Program-made: the position numbers and the translations under genes
Source of the DNA: Bacteroidota bacterium
GTDB taxonomy: Bacteria > Bacteroidota > Bacteroidia > UKL13-3
DNA length: 64,000 nt
Assembly: GCA_027487835.1 (NCBI GenBank)
Contig: JAIYCU010000024.1
Span: forward strand, 36,396-100,395
Direction: 5' to 3'
Part shown: in pieces, positions 54,801 to 62,068 of the stretch
Numbering within the stretch: the first letter of the stretch is position 1
Layout of the letters: each line of letters starts with the position of its first letter
The notes under the pieces: model-generated
Seen by the model: the letters and a program-made list of their open reading frames with translations, nothing else
Database searches by the model: none
Told to the model about the DNA's origin: nothing

Positions 54801-56679
54801 AATGGATCCTTCTATCAACCTTAATCACCTATCGCACCAATACCAAACTAATTCTGCAAATAATAAGCTTAGCGGCAATGATATTCACCGAGTAAATTTT
54901 TATGGGCAGTTGCAAAATGGAGATTATTTTGAAAGTGTTAAGCACCTAACCATTGGATATGTGAGCACTTTTAGGACAGAAAAAAACAAGAAGGCATTTA
55001 AAGTAAATGAACCAATAAAGTTTATCGATTCAATTTTTTACTTCAATCCAAACACCAATAATTTACCTTATGGTCCAAATCGTCCATTGGATTTTAACCA
55101 AACGGAATTGTCGCCTAAAAATTCATTTAGGTTAAAAATGCTAGGTTACCCAATTGATTCAATATATGTACTAGCAAATCCAACCCGGTTCATTCCTACA
55201 AGTGGCAGCACTTGCCCAACAGGGTATAGCTTTAGAGCAGGTTCACCAAATGTTTGTTTAAAACTAGATACTTTCTTTTTTGAGCGCATTTATTGGGATT
55301 ACGAATCTGATGGCGTTGTAGATTATGCTGGCTCTAACCCAAGCAAAACATACAGTTCACCTGGCAAATATGTTGTATCTATGATTACAAGAGATTCTGT
55401 GGGCTACTTTGATACCGTAAAGCAAATCATAGAAATAGCTAACTGCCTTGCCTTTGATCCTTTGCCAGAAAAATTGGCTATTTGTAATGACAGTGTGTTA
55501 TATATTCCTATTGATCCAGTGTTTATTTCTAACACTTGGTATAAGCTTGGCGCAACGGGTCCTATTTCTCAGAATCAATTGTTTTATCCAATTACACAAG
55601 ATGGAAAATATTTTATAGAAGCAAGCAATGCAGAACAAACTTGTTTTTATTCAGATACCATCAATCTTTTGTTTATGAACAAGGTGAAAATTAAACAAGG
55701 AAATGCCGTTACAAAATGCGCCACTGGCTTAGATTCTTTGGTATTAGAACCAACCCTAAGCAATGGATATCAATTTCAATGGGATAATTCAATCAATCAA
55801 ACCAAACTGTTTATTACCAAAAGCGAAGGGGTTTTTGTGCATCGCTTAAAAATCACCAAAGATGGTATGTCGTGTTTTGACAGCTCAGTAACTGCCTTTG
55901 TAGAGCCTTTAAAAACATCCCCTGCTACCAGTACTGAATGCGTGCGTGATACGCTAGAATTAAAGGTGCTTTCAAACAGTGCGTTTAATAATTTATTAAA
56001 TATCCAATGGAAACTAGATTCGAACAGCAATTACCAAACAGGGAGTTTTACTAACTATTTGGTGTATCCAAGCAGCAGAAGTTATCGAACAAGCATTAAA
56101 CAATCCTATCAGCAATGTGCTGATAGCTTAAGTTTCTTTGTTTTTGCTGATCCAAATTATATAGGATTAAATATTACAGGAAATGATAAGGTGAAACTAG
56201 GAGACACAGTAACTTATCAAGTTGCCTTATCGGCAGGTTATACCTATAATTGGAATGTATTGGGTGGAACCATTTTAGGCCGCAGCGATTCAAGTGCGGT
56301 AAAAGTGCATTGGAATGCAGCTGCTTCAAACGCATGGGTAAAGGTATCCAGAGTAGGTGGTATATGTTCAGAAGAAGACAGTCTTTTGGTTGATATCAAT
56401 TCGGTTGGATTAAGTAAAAACAATGGCCTATTAAGAGCAGTATTGTTTCCAAACCCAACCAGCAAGGTGTTAACCTTTGTGGCAGAAGTTCAGCAGCAAG
56501 AGGATTATGAATTTCAGATTTTTGATGCCGAAGGCAGAATCTTAGTCGCTGGGCCATTAGCTAGAAATGGCAATGCTTTGCAACAATCTTGGGATATAAG
56601 TATGTTTAAACCGGGCTTGTATTTGTTAAAAGTATCGGGTCAAAACGGAACAAAAGTCTACCGATGGTTAAAGGAGTAA
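51835..56679 (+). CDS. Giant PKD-domain secreted protein with T9SS type A domain
   Basis: About 1614 aa. The chosen ATG at 51835 gives a signal peptide (KNYSTLFILLLLAGYSWSQ); an upstream in-frame Met adds 16 residues before it. The mature protein has an Ig-like domain at the N-terminus (CSGASVTLQASPDFVNYVWS), PKD-type segments such as FRWVFGDGSSF, FVWHFADPAAN, HKWNFDNAF, IDWGDGMIEVDSF and YWDYESDGVVDYAGSN, and an eighty-residue type A tail (LFPNPTSKVLTFVAE ... MFKPGLYLLKVSG ... YRWLKE). It should be displayed on or shed from the cell surface; adhesion or matrix binding is likely, with no enzymatic motif seen. It converges with a second giant secreted protein gene 27 bases away. Confidence 0.88.
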   Translation: MKNYSTLFILLLLAGYSWSQCSVSINAPQQYLCSGASVTLQASPDFVNYVWSNGSTGASITVSKPGYYTVRATADNHCEAYAGLLINGPKKISFTVQGQKNCDTSTYMFYNTVNFKDAGITRFRWVFGDGSSFSSANPATPADTIMWSNFSKSYTRTGVFLPQLIVWQNSNNCIDTLSLDTSASTGVKAPANWSTHVSIILSLDPNSTQQVSKICIGTPVSLQNQGGLPTDIEGASFVWHFADPAANPPGSDYIMYQEKPSYRYNTSTNVFPKLIIQCPSKPNRIFPWYSRIDTVNTDPLNIASSPSIYTVKGFRFEPTQFMNASRYVYNGGVKVDSLPAHWLLFGSNVLDTLKKVKPENLFGYGLKVLGVKVDIENNTPLGSIKALQKLQIEGNIPIEFTNASTNTQGGAVFHKWNFDNAFAPTCTSFSVPNPSASGNGLPPYITAIDHINRTLPRFKHRGQTYTGRVYCNNATDTLPIHQYQTYTNLLRWHKSGIDFPPFDSSATGWTKNVSQVTPGGKKLVHPLDQANWGIAQFAVGNNGARIDTMLGLFPTDLQPNTPIVLQQMIPDPIAAYKGFHGYFIPAGTFVDTSGFLNPPLAGILPDGTIRANYRGNTALPATSFFKDLYEYLFNRSIPAAYKATLSVSGELGCTSTDSVLLITGKPDLCGITFERELGPGLLYGATKIDLTHVWPPAPLRTFILLNYDSLLDRNDMTPCALDGFVGFDGTHPATGAVTPGGNVFPAFNNNYNFNPMTSWVGPGQDIIKTHYIPSGSSTYTWRPYDQKKGKVSIGFIIGTGCNNVGCTGPSIITDTLWYNNALEFTPIDLKFNLSKQSGYSIYGKNGFLAGQDTTIAFNAATNISEQWSRLYGKGDVIKPKFDRNVPIGIKHAVIDWGDGMIEVDSFSYNKKDTLVNFQSKNYLIAKGQYAYARTHYVYQLENNALSLKSVQTFPLGQGRVLSDKWDTVYFCYDVTRSFPPQYIQPGAAIMDPSINLNHLSHQYQTNSANNKLSGNDIHRVNFYGQLQNGDYFESVKHLTIGYVSTFRTEKNKKAFKVNEPIKFIDSIFYFNPNTNNLPYGPNRPLDFNQTELSPKNSFRLKMLGYPIDSIYVLANPTRFIPTSGSTCPTGYSFRAGSPNVCLKLDTFFFERIYWDYESDGVVDYAGSNPSKTYSSPGKYVVSMITRDSVGYFDTVKQIIEIANCLAFDPLPEKLAICNDSVLYIPIDPVFISNTWYKLGATGPISQNQLFYPITQDGKYFIEASNAEQTCFYSDTINLLFMNKVKIKQGNAVTKCATGLDSLVLEPTLSNGYQFQWDNSINQTKLFITKSEGVFVHRLKITKDGMSCFDSSVTAFVEPLKTSPATSTECVRDTLELKVLSNSAFNNLLNIQWKLDSNSNYQTGSFTNYLVYPSSRSYRTSIKQSYQQCADSLSFFVFADPNYIGLNITGNDKVKLGDTVTYQVALSAGYTYNWNVLGGTILGRSDSSAVKVHWNAAASNAWVKVSRVGGICSEEDSLLVDINSVGLSKNNGLLRAVLFPNPTSKVLTFVAEVQQQEDYEFQIFDAEGRILVAGPLARNGNALQQSWDISMFKPGLYLLKVSGQNGTKVYRWLKE

Positions 56680-56701
56680 GTGTTAATTTATTAATACTTA
56701 C
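56676..56701. terminator. AT-rich hairpin between convergent giant genes
   Basis: GTAAGTGTTAAT (56676-56687), TT, ATTAATACTTAC (56690-56701): a 12-bp stem with one G-T pair, overlapping the stop of the PKD gene and ending six bases before the stop of the convergent gene. Weak in GC and without a long T run, so a terminator role is tentative. Confidence 0.35.
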
Positions 56702-56706
56702 TCTAA

Positions 56707-59700
56707 TTATCGTAACAGCGTTACTGTGCCATGTTTTTCGTAGTAATTTCCTGCTTTGGATTTTGCATCTAAAATGTAAAAATATACGCCATCTGGACAT
56801 GGGGAACCTTTGTAGGAGCCGTCCCACCAAGTGCCGCCAGGTATCATGGTTTCATATAATAGTTCCCCCCATCTAGAGTATATATACAGCTTAATGTATT
56901 CAAAGTTGCCGATATAAACAGGGGCAAATAGCTCGTTAATTCCATCGCCTTGTGGGGTGAAAACATTTGGCATTTTAATGCCTTCTAACTCCAATACCTC
57001 TATTTCTATCGAGGCCGAATCTACGCAACCAAAGCTGTCTTCAACCATCATTTCAACTGTAAATTTACCAGTTTGATTATAGGTATGCACAACATCTCTG
57101 GTGGTATAACTTGCGCCTTCTCCCATTTCCCAATTGTAGAATTGGCTGCTGAGTGAACTTTGATTGGTAAACACTACTTCTAATGGCGCATTTCCCTTCT
57201 TAGGATTGGCAGTTATTGCTGCATTAATTAAGGGAGCAATGCTTATAACTACCGTATCGCTAGACAAGCAAGTTTGGTTGTTTGCGTTCAAAATATACGA
57301 TGTTACAGTTTGTGTTGGGTTCACCGTTGGTGTTAAAATTGCCGCATCGCTTAGTGTTGGGTTATTCCGCCACCTAAAACCTGTAGCTTTGCTCACTTGC
57401 CCAGCAAGCACCGTGGTTTCATAATGGCAAATGATTTGGTCTGGGCCCGCATCTACCACCGGATAGTCAAGCACCCTAATTTGAATGGTATCAAGGGTAG
57501 GGCAAAAATCAATTAAGCCTCCAACAATATAGCTGGTATCTACCAATGGATAAACCCGTGGATTAGAAATATTAACATTGCTAATATTATAATTGGTCAA
57601 CCATTGATAAACTAGCGCCCCGCTCGCGTTAAGGGTTATGGTATCACCTAGGCAAATGGTTTGGTTTGACCCAGCATTTAGTAAGGGTAATGGCCGTAAC
57701 CTAACTTTGACGGTATCATTGGCTTTACAGCCACTGTTGGTAAAGGTTAATATATAAGAAGTGTCTTTGCTTGGCCAAACTTTTGGGTTTAACACACTTG
57801 GGTCAGAAATAAGCCAGTTAGGCGTCCAAACTCCATTGTTTGGAGTTCCTGCGCCAACAAGTGTGATAGTATCTCCAGGGCAAATTAAAGTGTCGTTACC
57901 TGCATTAGAGGCTACTGGAACAAAGTTGATGCTAATAGAATCGGTTGCTGCACAGTTGCCAACTTTACCTAAAACATAATACATTCTGCTAACGGGCGTA
58001 TTTACAATTGGGTTTCTAATGCTGGTATCACTTATATTAATATTTGGCCACCAATGGTAGGTATTGGCGCCGTTTGCAACAAGGTTAACAGTTGAACCTT
58101 GGCAAATATCAAGGTTGCTTCCGGCATCAACATTGGGTACATTCACTATTTTTACACGAATAGAATCCATTACAGTACAAGTACCACTTGTAACTTGCAA
58201 ATAATAGGTAGTATCTTGGTTTGGCCAAACAAGTGGGCTTGAAAGGGCTGTGTTAGAAATATTATAGGCCGGACTCCAAGCAATGCTTGAACCAATATAA
58301 CTGCCTGTTAACTGAATGGTATCTCCTGCACACAAAAGCGTATCTGTGGGGACGTTTACCCAAACTTGCGTTACTGCAATGCTCACGCTGTCTGTTGCGC
58401 TGCACCCGTTGTTTGTTCCAATTACTTTATAGGTTTGAGAGAGTGAAGGAAAGGCCTGTGGGTTTGCCACTGTACTATCAGATAGGCCAAGCTTTGGAAA
58501 CCATCGGAAGCTACTGGCTCCTGTTGCATTTAAGCTTAAGGTATCTCCTAAACATATGTTTGCATCTGCGCTAACAATTAAGGTAGGTAGCGGTTTGACC
58601 CTAACTCGGATGGTGTCTCTGGCAATGCAACCGTTATTGGTTACGCTTAGGATATAACTTGTATCTGCTAAAGGCCACACCCTAGGAAATTGAAGGGTAT
58701 CAGAATTTATGCGGTAGTTTGGTGTCCAGCGAAGGTTTAAATTATTGACAACGGAGAGCATTTGCAAGGTATCTCCATAGCAAATTGCAGTGTCTGGGTC
58801 GGCCACTGCTAAGGCGCTATTTATAATAACAGTAATGCTATCTGTTTTAGTGCAAGAATTTGCAGTACCCCTTAGCCTGTAAACTTGATTGGCGGTAGGT
58901 TTAACATACGGATTGGGGAGGGTAGTATCACTGATAAAAAGTTTTGGACTCCAAGCATAACTTGTGGCACCCGAGGCTTGCAGTTGAATGCTATCTCCCA
59001 AACATATAGCCGAAATGGGTGAAATGATTAGGTTAACTTGGTTCACAGCTACAAAAAAAGAATCACGTTTTTGGCAGGGACCAGTAGTTGCCAGCAAATA
59101 GATATACCTGCTGGTATCGGCCCTAAACTTTGGATTAAGTATATTGGGGTTGCTAAACAAATTGGCAGGGCTCCAAGCAAAGGTGCTGCCATTAGATGAA
59201 ACAGCAAGTTGAACCGAATCTCCTTTGCAGGCAATTCGGTTTGTAAGCACATTTGAAATAAAGCCCACACCCGTAATGGTAATTTTGTTAGAGGTATCAG
59301 GTGCAGCGCAATTGTTGGTATTAACCACTAAGTAAGTACCACCTGATTTTGCAAAAATAAAATTGCTATCAGTAATCAGAATTAAGGTGTCATTTCTAAA
59401 CCAGCGAAACTTATCCTCAGTTTTATTGGTTGCATAAATCCTAATGCTATCTCCACAATTGAGCGTAGTTGCATTCGCTGCAATAATGGTGGTATCGGTA
59501 AATTGGTAGGAGGCGATGAAGGCATCCTCAGCCCCTGCACTTGTTAAAACTGAAGCCCCAGCATTGGTAGTTTGTGTAAAATAACCTGTTATAATAACAT
59601 TTCCAGACTTGTTGTGGCTTAGGCCTCGGCAATAGGTTAAGCCATTGCCAGAAACTCTTCCTGCTGCAATTGGGGCCCCAGTGATTGCATTAACTTTCCC

Positions 59701-60948
59701 TGCTATGGCATTCATTCCACCAGTTGCAGTAAGCACCGTACTGCCAAAAGTAAAGGTGTTTGCAAACTCGGCACCAATGATAGGATTGCCATCATTTCCA
59801 ATATCAATTCCCCAACCGATATCATTTCCTGTTCCGCCATATTTATTGGCCCATAATAAGCCACCGCTAGTATCGAATTTGGTTAGTAAAATATCGGAAC
59901 CACCATTTGGGGTTAAGGTGATAGGGCTTAGAGGCGGTGTGGAAGTGATAGTGGTTGTTGCATTAAAGTGGCCAACTGCATAAATTCTATCATTTTTATG
60001 GTCGATTTCTAAGTTAATAAAGGCTTCATCGGCAGTAGAACCCATGTGTTTTACCCAAACATAATCGCCTAACCTGCTTAATTTTGCTACATAGCCACCC
60101 CAGCTGCTAGCATTGCCAATTGTGTAACTTCCAAAAGTTCCATTGCCACCAGAGCAACAAGAGAAAATTCCTGTAACATATAAATTGCCATACTTATCTG
60201 CCCTTGCATTGGTTGCCATGTCTTGGGTTGTAGAACCACCTGCAGTAGCATAAATTAAGGAACCCAGGCTATTGTGTTTCGTAACAAAAACATCTGTGCT
60301 TCCTAAAGAAGTTCTGTTTATGGTAGGCGTGGCGCCAACCGATTTAAAAGTGCATGTGCCACTAAAAAAGCCCAGGGTATAAACATTTTCATCATCGTCT
60401 ACAGCAATAGACCCTGCCTCATCCCAACCTACACTTCCATGGTTTGCCACCCATTGAAAAACACCATTGTTATTGAGTTTTGCTGTAAATATATCATCTG
60501 CTCCAGCGGAAGTTTTATTGGTAAATAGGCTTCCATTAGATGACACAAAATTACAAGTACCAGAAAAGGAGCCTGAAATAAAAATATTGCCATATTTGGA
60601 AAGGGCAAGCCCGTAGCCTGCGAAAGCGCCTCCTTCTTGACCAGTTCCTCCAACCCTTACCCTCCATTGTTGAACCCTATCGCAATTGTATTTAATCAAA
60701 AAGTAATCTCGTTGCCCAGCACTAACCATAGTTTTTGGGTTTCCAGCGCTATCTAGGGTTATGTTGTTGTTAAACATGCCCAAAACATAAAAGTTATTGG
60801 AGTCGTCAACAATGGTAAAACGCGCGAAATCAAAACCAGTTCCACCTATTTTCAGACCCCAATTAACTGTTTGTGCATTTGATTGGGATAGGAAGAAAAC
60901 AGATAAAATAAATGTTAAGTAAAAAAAATTATTTCTTAGTTTACTCAT
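56707..60948 (-). CDS. Giant propeller/PKD protein with gliding-motility type B (CHU_C) domain
   Basis: A 1413-aa T9SS-secreted protein. After the signal peptide (LTFILSVFFLSQSNAQ), residues 35-480 contain seven SBBP-like blades of about 67 residues (FYVLGMF, IFISGSF, VYTLGFF, LYVTGIF, IYAVGHF, IIGAEF, VIITGYF), suggesting a seven-bladed propeller. Nine C-x-GD-type domains follow with cysteines at 574, 649, 723, 799, 873, 949, 1023, 1099 and 1174, i.e. every 74-76 residues. A PKD domain (about 1240-1320) and the type B sorting domain MPNVFTPQGDGINEL ... YIYSRWGELLYE ... CPDGVYFYIL (1326-1413) close the protein. It is probably a long surface adhesin; type B cargo in Flavobacterium includes SprB-like proteins and needs a PorP/SprF partner, not present here. 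Confidence 0.92.
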   Translation of the reverse strand: MSKLRNNFFYLTFILSVFFLSQSNAQTVNWGLKIGGTGFDFARFTIVDDSNNFYVLGMFNNNITLDSAGNPKTMVSAGQRDYFLIKYNCDRVQQWRVRVGGTGQEGGAFAGYGLALSKYGNIFISGSFSGTCNFVSSNGSLFTNKTSAGADDIFTAKLNNNGVFQWVANHGSVGWDEAGSIAVDDDENVYTLGFFSGTCTFKSVGATPTINRTSLGSTDVFVTKHNSLGSLIYATAGGSTTQDMATNARADKYGNLYVTGIFSCCSGGNGTFGSYTIGNASSWGGYVAKLSRLGDYVWVKHMGSTADEAFINLEIDHKNDRIYAVGHFNATTTITSTPPLSPITLTPNGGSDILLTKFDTSGGLLWANKYGGTGNDIGWGIDIGNDGNPIIGAEFANTFTFGSTVLTATGGMNAIAGKVNAITGAPIAAGRVSGNGLTYCRGLSHNKSGNVIITGYFTQTTNAGASVLTSAGAEDAFIASYQFTDTTIIAANATTLNCGDSIRIYATNKTEDKFRWFRNDTLILITDSNFIFAKSGGTYLVVNTNNCAAPDTSNKITITGVGFISNVLTNRIACKGDSVQLAVSSNGSTFAWSPANLFSNPNILNPKFRADTSRYIYLLATTGPCQKRDSFFVAVNQVNLIISPISAICLGDSIQLQASGATSYAWSPKLFISDTTLPNPYVKPTANQVYRLRGTANSCTKTDSITVIINSALAVADPDTAICYGDTLQMLSVVNNLNLRWTPNYRINSDTLQFPRVWPLADTSYILSVTNNGCIARDTIRVRVKPLPTLIVSADANICLGDTLSLNATGASSFRWFPKLGLSDSTVANPQAFPSLSQTYKVIGTNNGCSATDSVSIAVTQVWVNVPTDTLLCAGDTIQLTGSYIGSSIAWSPAYNISNTALSSPLVWPNQDTTYYLQVTSGTCTVMDSIRVKIVNVPNVDAGSNLDICQGSTVNLVANGANTYHWWPNINISDTSIRNPIVNTPVSRMYYVLGKVGNCAATDSISINFVPVASNAGNDTLICPGDTITLVGAGTPNNGVWTPNWLISDPSVLNPKVWPSKDTSYILTFTNSGCKANDTVKVRLRPLPLLNAGSNQTICLGDTITLNASGALVYQWLTNYNISNVNISNPRVYPLVDTSYIVGGLIDFCPTLDTIQIRVLDYPVVDAGPDQIICHYETTVLAGQVSKATGFRWRNNPTLSDAAILTPTVNPTQTVTSYILNANNQTCLSSDTVVISIAPLINAAITANPKKGNAPLEVVFTNQSSLSSQFYNWEMGEGASYTTRDVVHTYNQTGKFTVEMMVEDSFGCVDSASIEIEVLELEGIKMPNVFTPQGDGINELFAPVYIGNFEYIKLYIYSRWGELLYETMIPGGTWWDGSYKGSPCPDGVYFYILDAKSKAGNYYEKHGTVTLLR

Positions 60949-61014
60949 ATTCCAAAGGCTATAAAACTATACTCTTATACTACAAATTAAAATAAAAGTA
61001 AGCTTGCTTTTATG

Positions 61015-61941
61015 TTAATTTATGAATTTATCCTTCAACTTCAACCAAACAATTTTGTAAAGGGGAGGTACAAACATTTTTTTGGTCATTATATGGTCGG
61101 CTTTCTCATTAACTATGAAATTGTCGTTAAAAATAAGTTTCCCTAAAGGCTGAGCTTCCATGTTTGAGAACCGATGATTTTTATCTTGCAAGTGGGTAGA
61201 AGCCTCTCCAAATCCAATATTACTTATTAAATTAATATTTGGTATGATGGCGAGTCCCTCATATTTCCATAATGCCATTGTCCATTGATAATCCCAAGTA
61301 TTAAATTCTCCAGATTGGAGTTTGGCAACCACCATTCTCCAGTATTTTCTTTCCAGGAAATGTTTAAATCTTTTATCGATAAGGGCATTGGCTTCTTCTG
61401 GGTTCAATAGTAATGAATACTTTTTCCAGGCACTTTTCCAAGTTGCCCAGCCCCAAATATGCGCATAGGAAGAAAAGTAATAGCTACTTTCTCCATGTCT
61501 TAATCCCTCTTGGAAATTGTTACCTGAGATATGCATTACCTTGTCATTGGTTCTATAACGATCCAACATTGCTTCACAAAAGTTAAAAAAATCGGGATGA
61601 GGTAAACAATCATCTTCCAAGATAATTCCTTCTTCCTCTTGTTCGAAAAACCAATTGATGGCGCTGCTAATGGCTATTTTACATCCTAAGTTCTCTTCTC
61701 TAAAAAGCTTTTTAACTTCACAAGGCCAGGTAATGGTTTCAACTATTTTTCTAGTTGTTTCGCATAAGTCAAATTCTCCTGTTTTTGATTCGCGTGCGCC
61801 GTCGGCTGCTATGTATAATTTGAGCGGTTTTTGAAGAGCAATCTGTTCAAAGACCCTTTGTGTAGTGTCTGGTCTATTAAAAATTAAAAATAATATGGGT
61901 GTTTTAAGTGCCAACGCTTTTTTGTGTCGCAAATCAAACAA
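61015..61941 (-). CDS. GT-A-fold glycosyltransferase
   Basis: A 308-aa nucleotide-sugar transferase. TPILFLIFNRPDTTQRVFEQI (about 14-34) is the N-terminal nucleotide-binding strand-helix; LYIAADGAR and EEEGIILEDDCLPHPDFF (about 101-118) provide the acidic DxD-like metal site (EDD), and WGWATWKSAWKKY (about 163-175) is typical of the group often labelled hemolysin- or HlpA-like transferases. The start is a TTG at 61941; a TGA stop lies upstream without an intervening ATG. Surface polysaccharide or glycoprotein synthesis is likely; the sugar is unknown. It is transcribed towards the giant secreted protein gene. Confidence 0.8.
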   Translation of the reverse strand: MFDLRHKKALALKTPILFLIFNRPDTTQRVFEQIALQKPLKLYIAADGARESKTGEFDLCETTRKIVETITWPCEVKKLFREENLGCKIAISSAINWFFEQEEEGIILEDDCLPHPDFFNFCEAMLDRYRTNDKVMHISGNNFQEGLRHGESSYYFSSYAHIWGWATWKSAWKKYSLLLNPEEANALIDKRFKHFLERKYWRMVVAKLQSGEFNTWDYQWTMALWKYEGLAIIPNINLISNIGFGEASTHLQDKNHRFSNMEAQPLGKLIFNDNFIVNEKADHIMTKKMFVPPLYKIVWLKLKDKFIN

Positions 61942-62014
61942 AATAAAATCAATTATTTCAGTAGTTTTCTGATAAAATAACTTTCAAATACCCAAACCTT
62001 TCGGCCTATAAACA

Positions 62015-62048
62015 AAAAAGCATACCCATTTTCACAGGTATGCTTTTT
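62015..62048 (-). terminator. Intrinsic terminator of the DEAD-box helicase gene
   Basis: AAAAAGCATACC (62015-62026) pairs with GGTATGCTTTTT (62037-62048) around a 10-base loop. Read on the minus strand, the stem is followed by a run of T, 21 bases after the helicase stop codon. Confidence 0.88.
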
Positions 62049-62068
62049 AATATGGAATCAAAAGTTAA

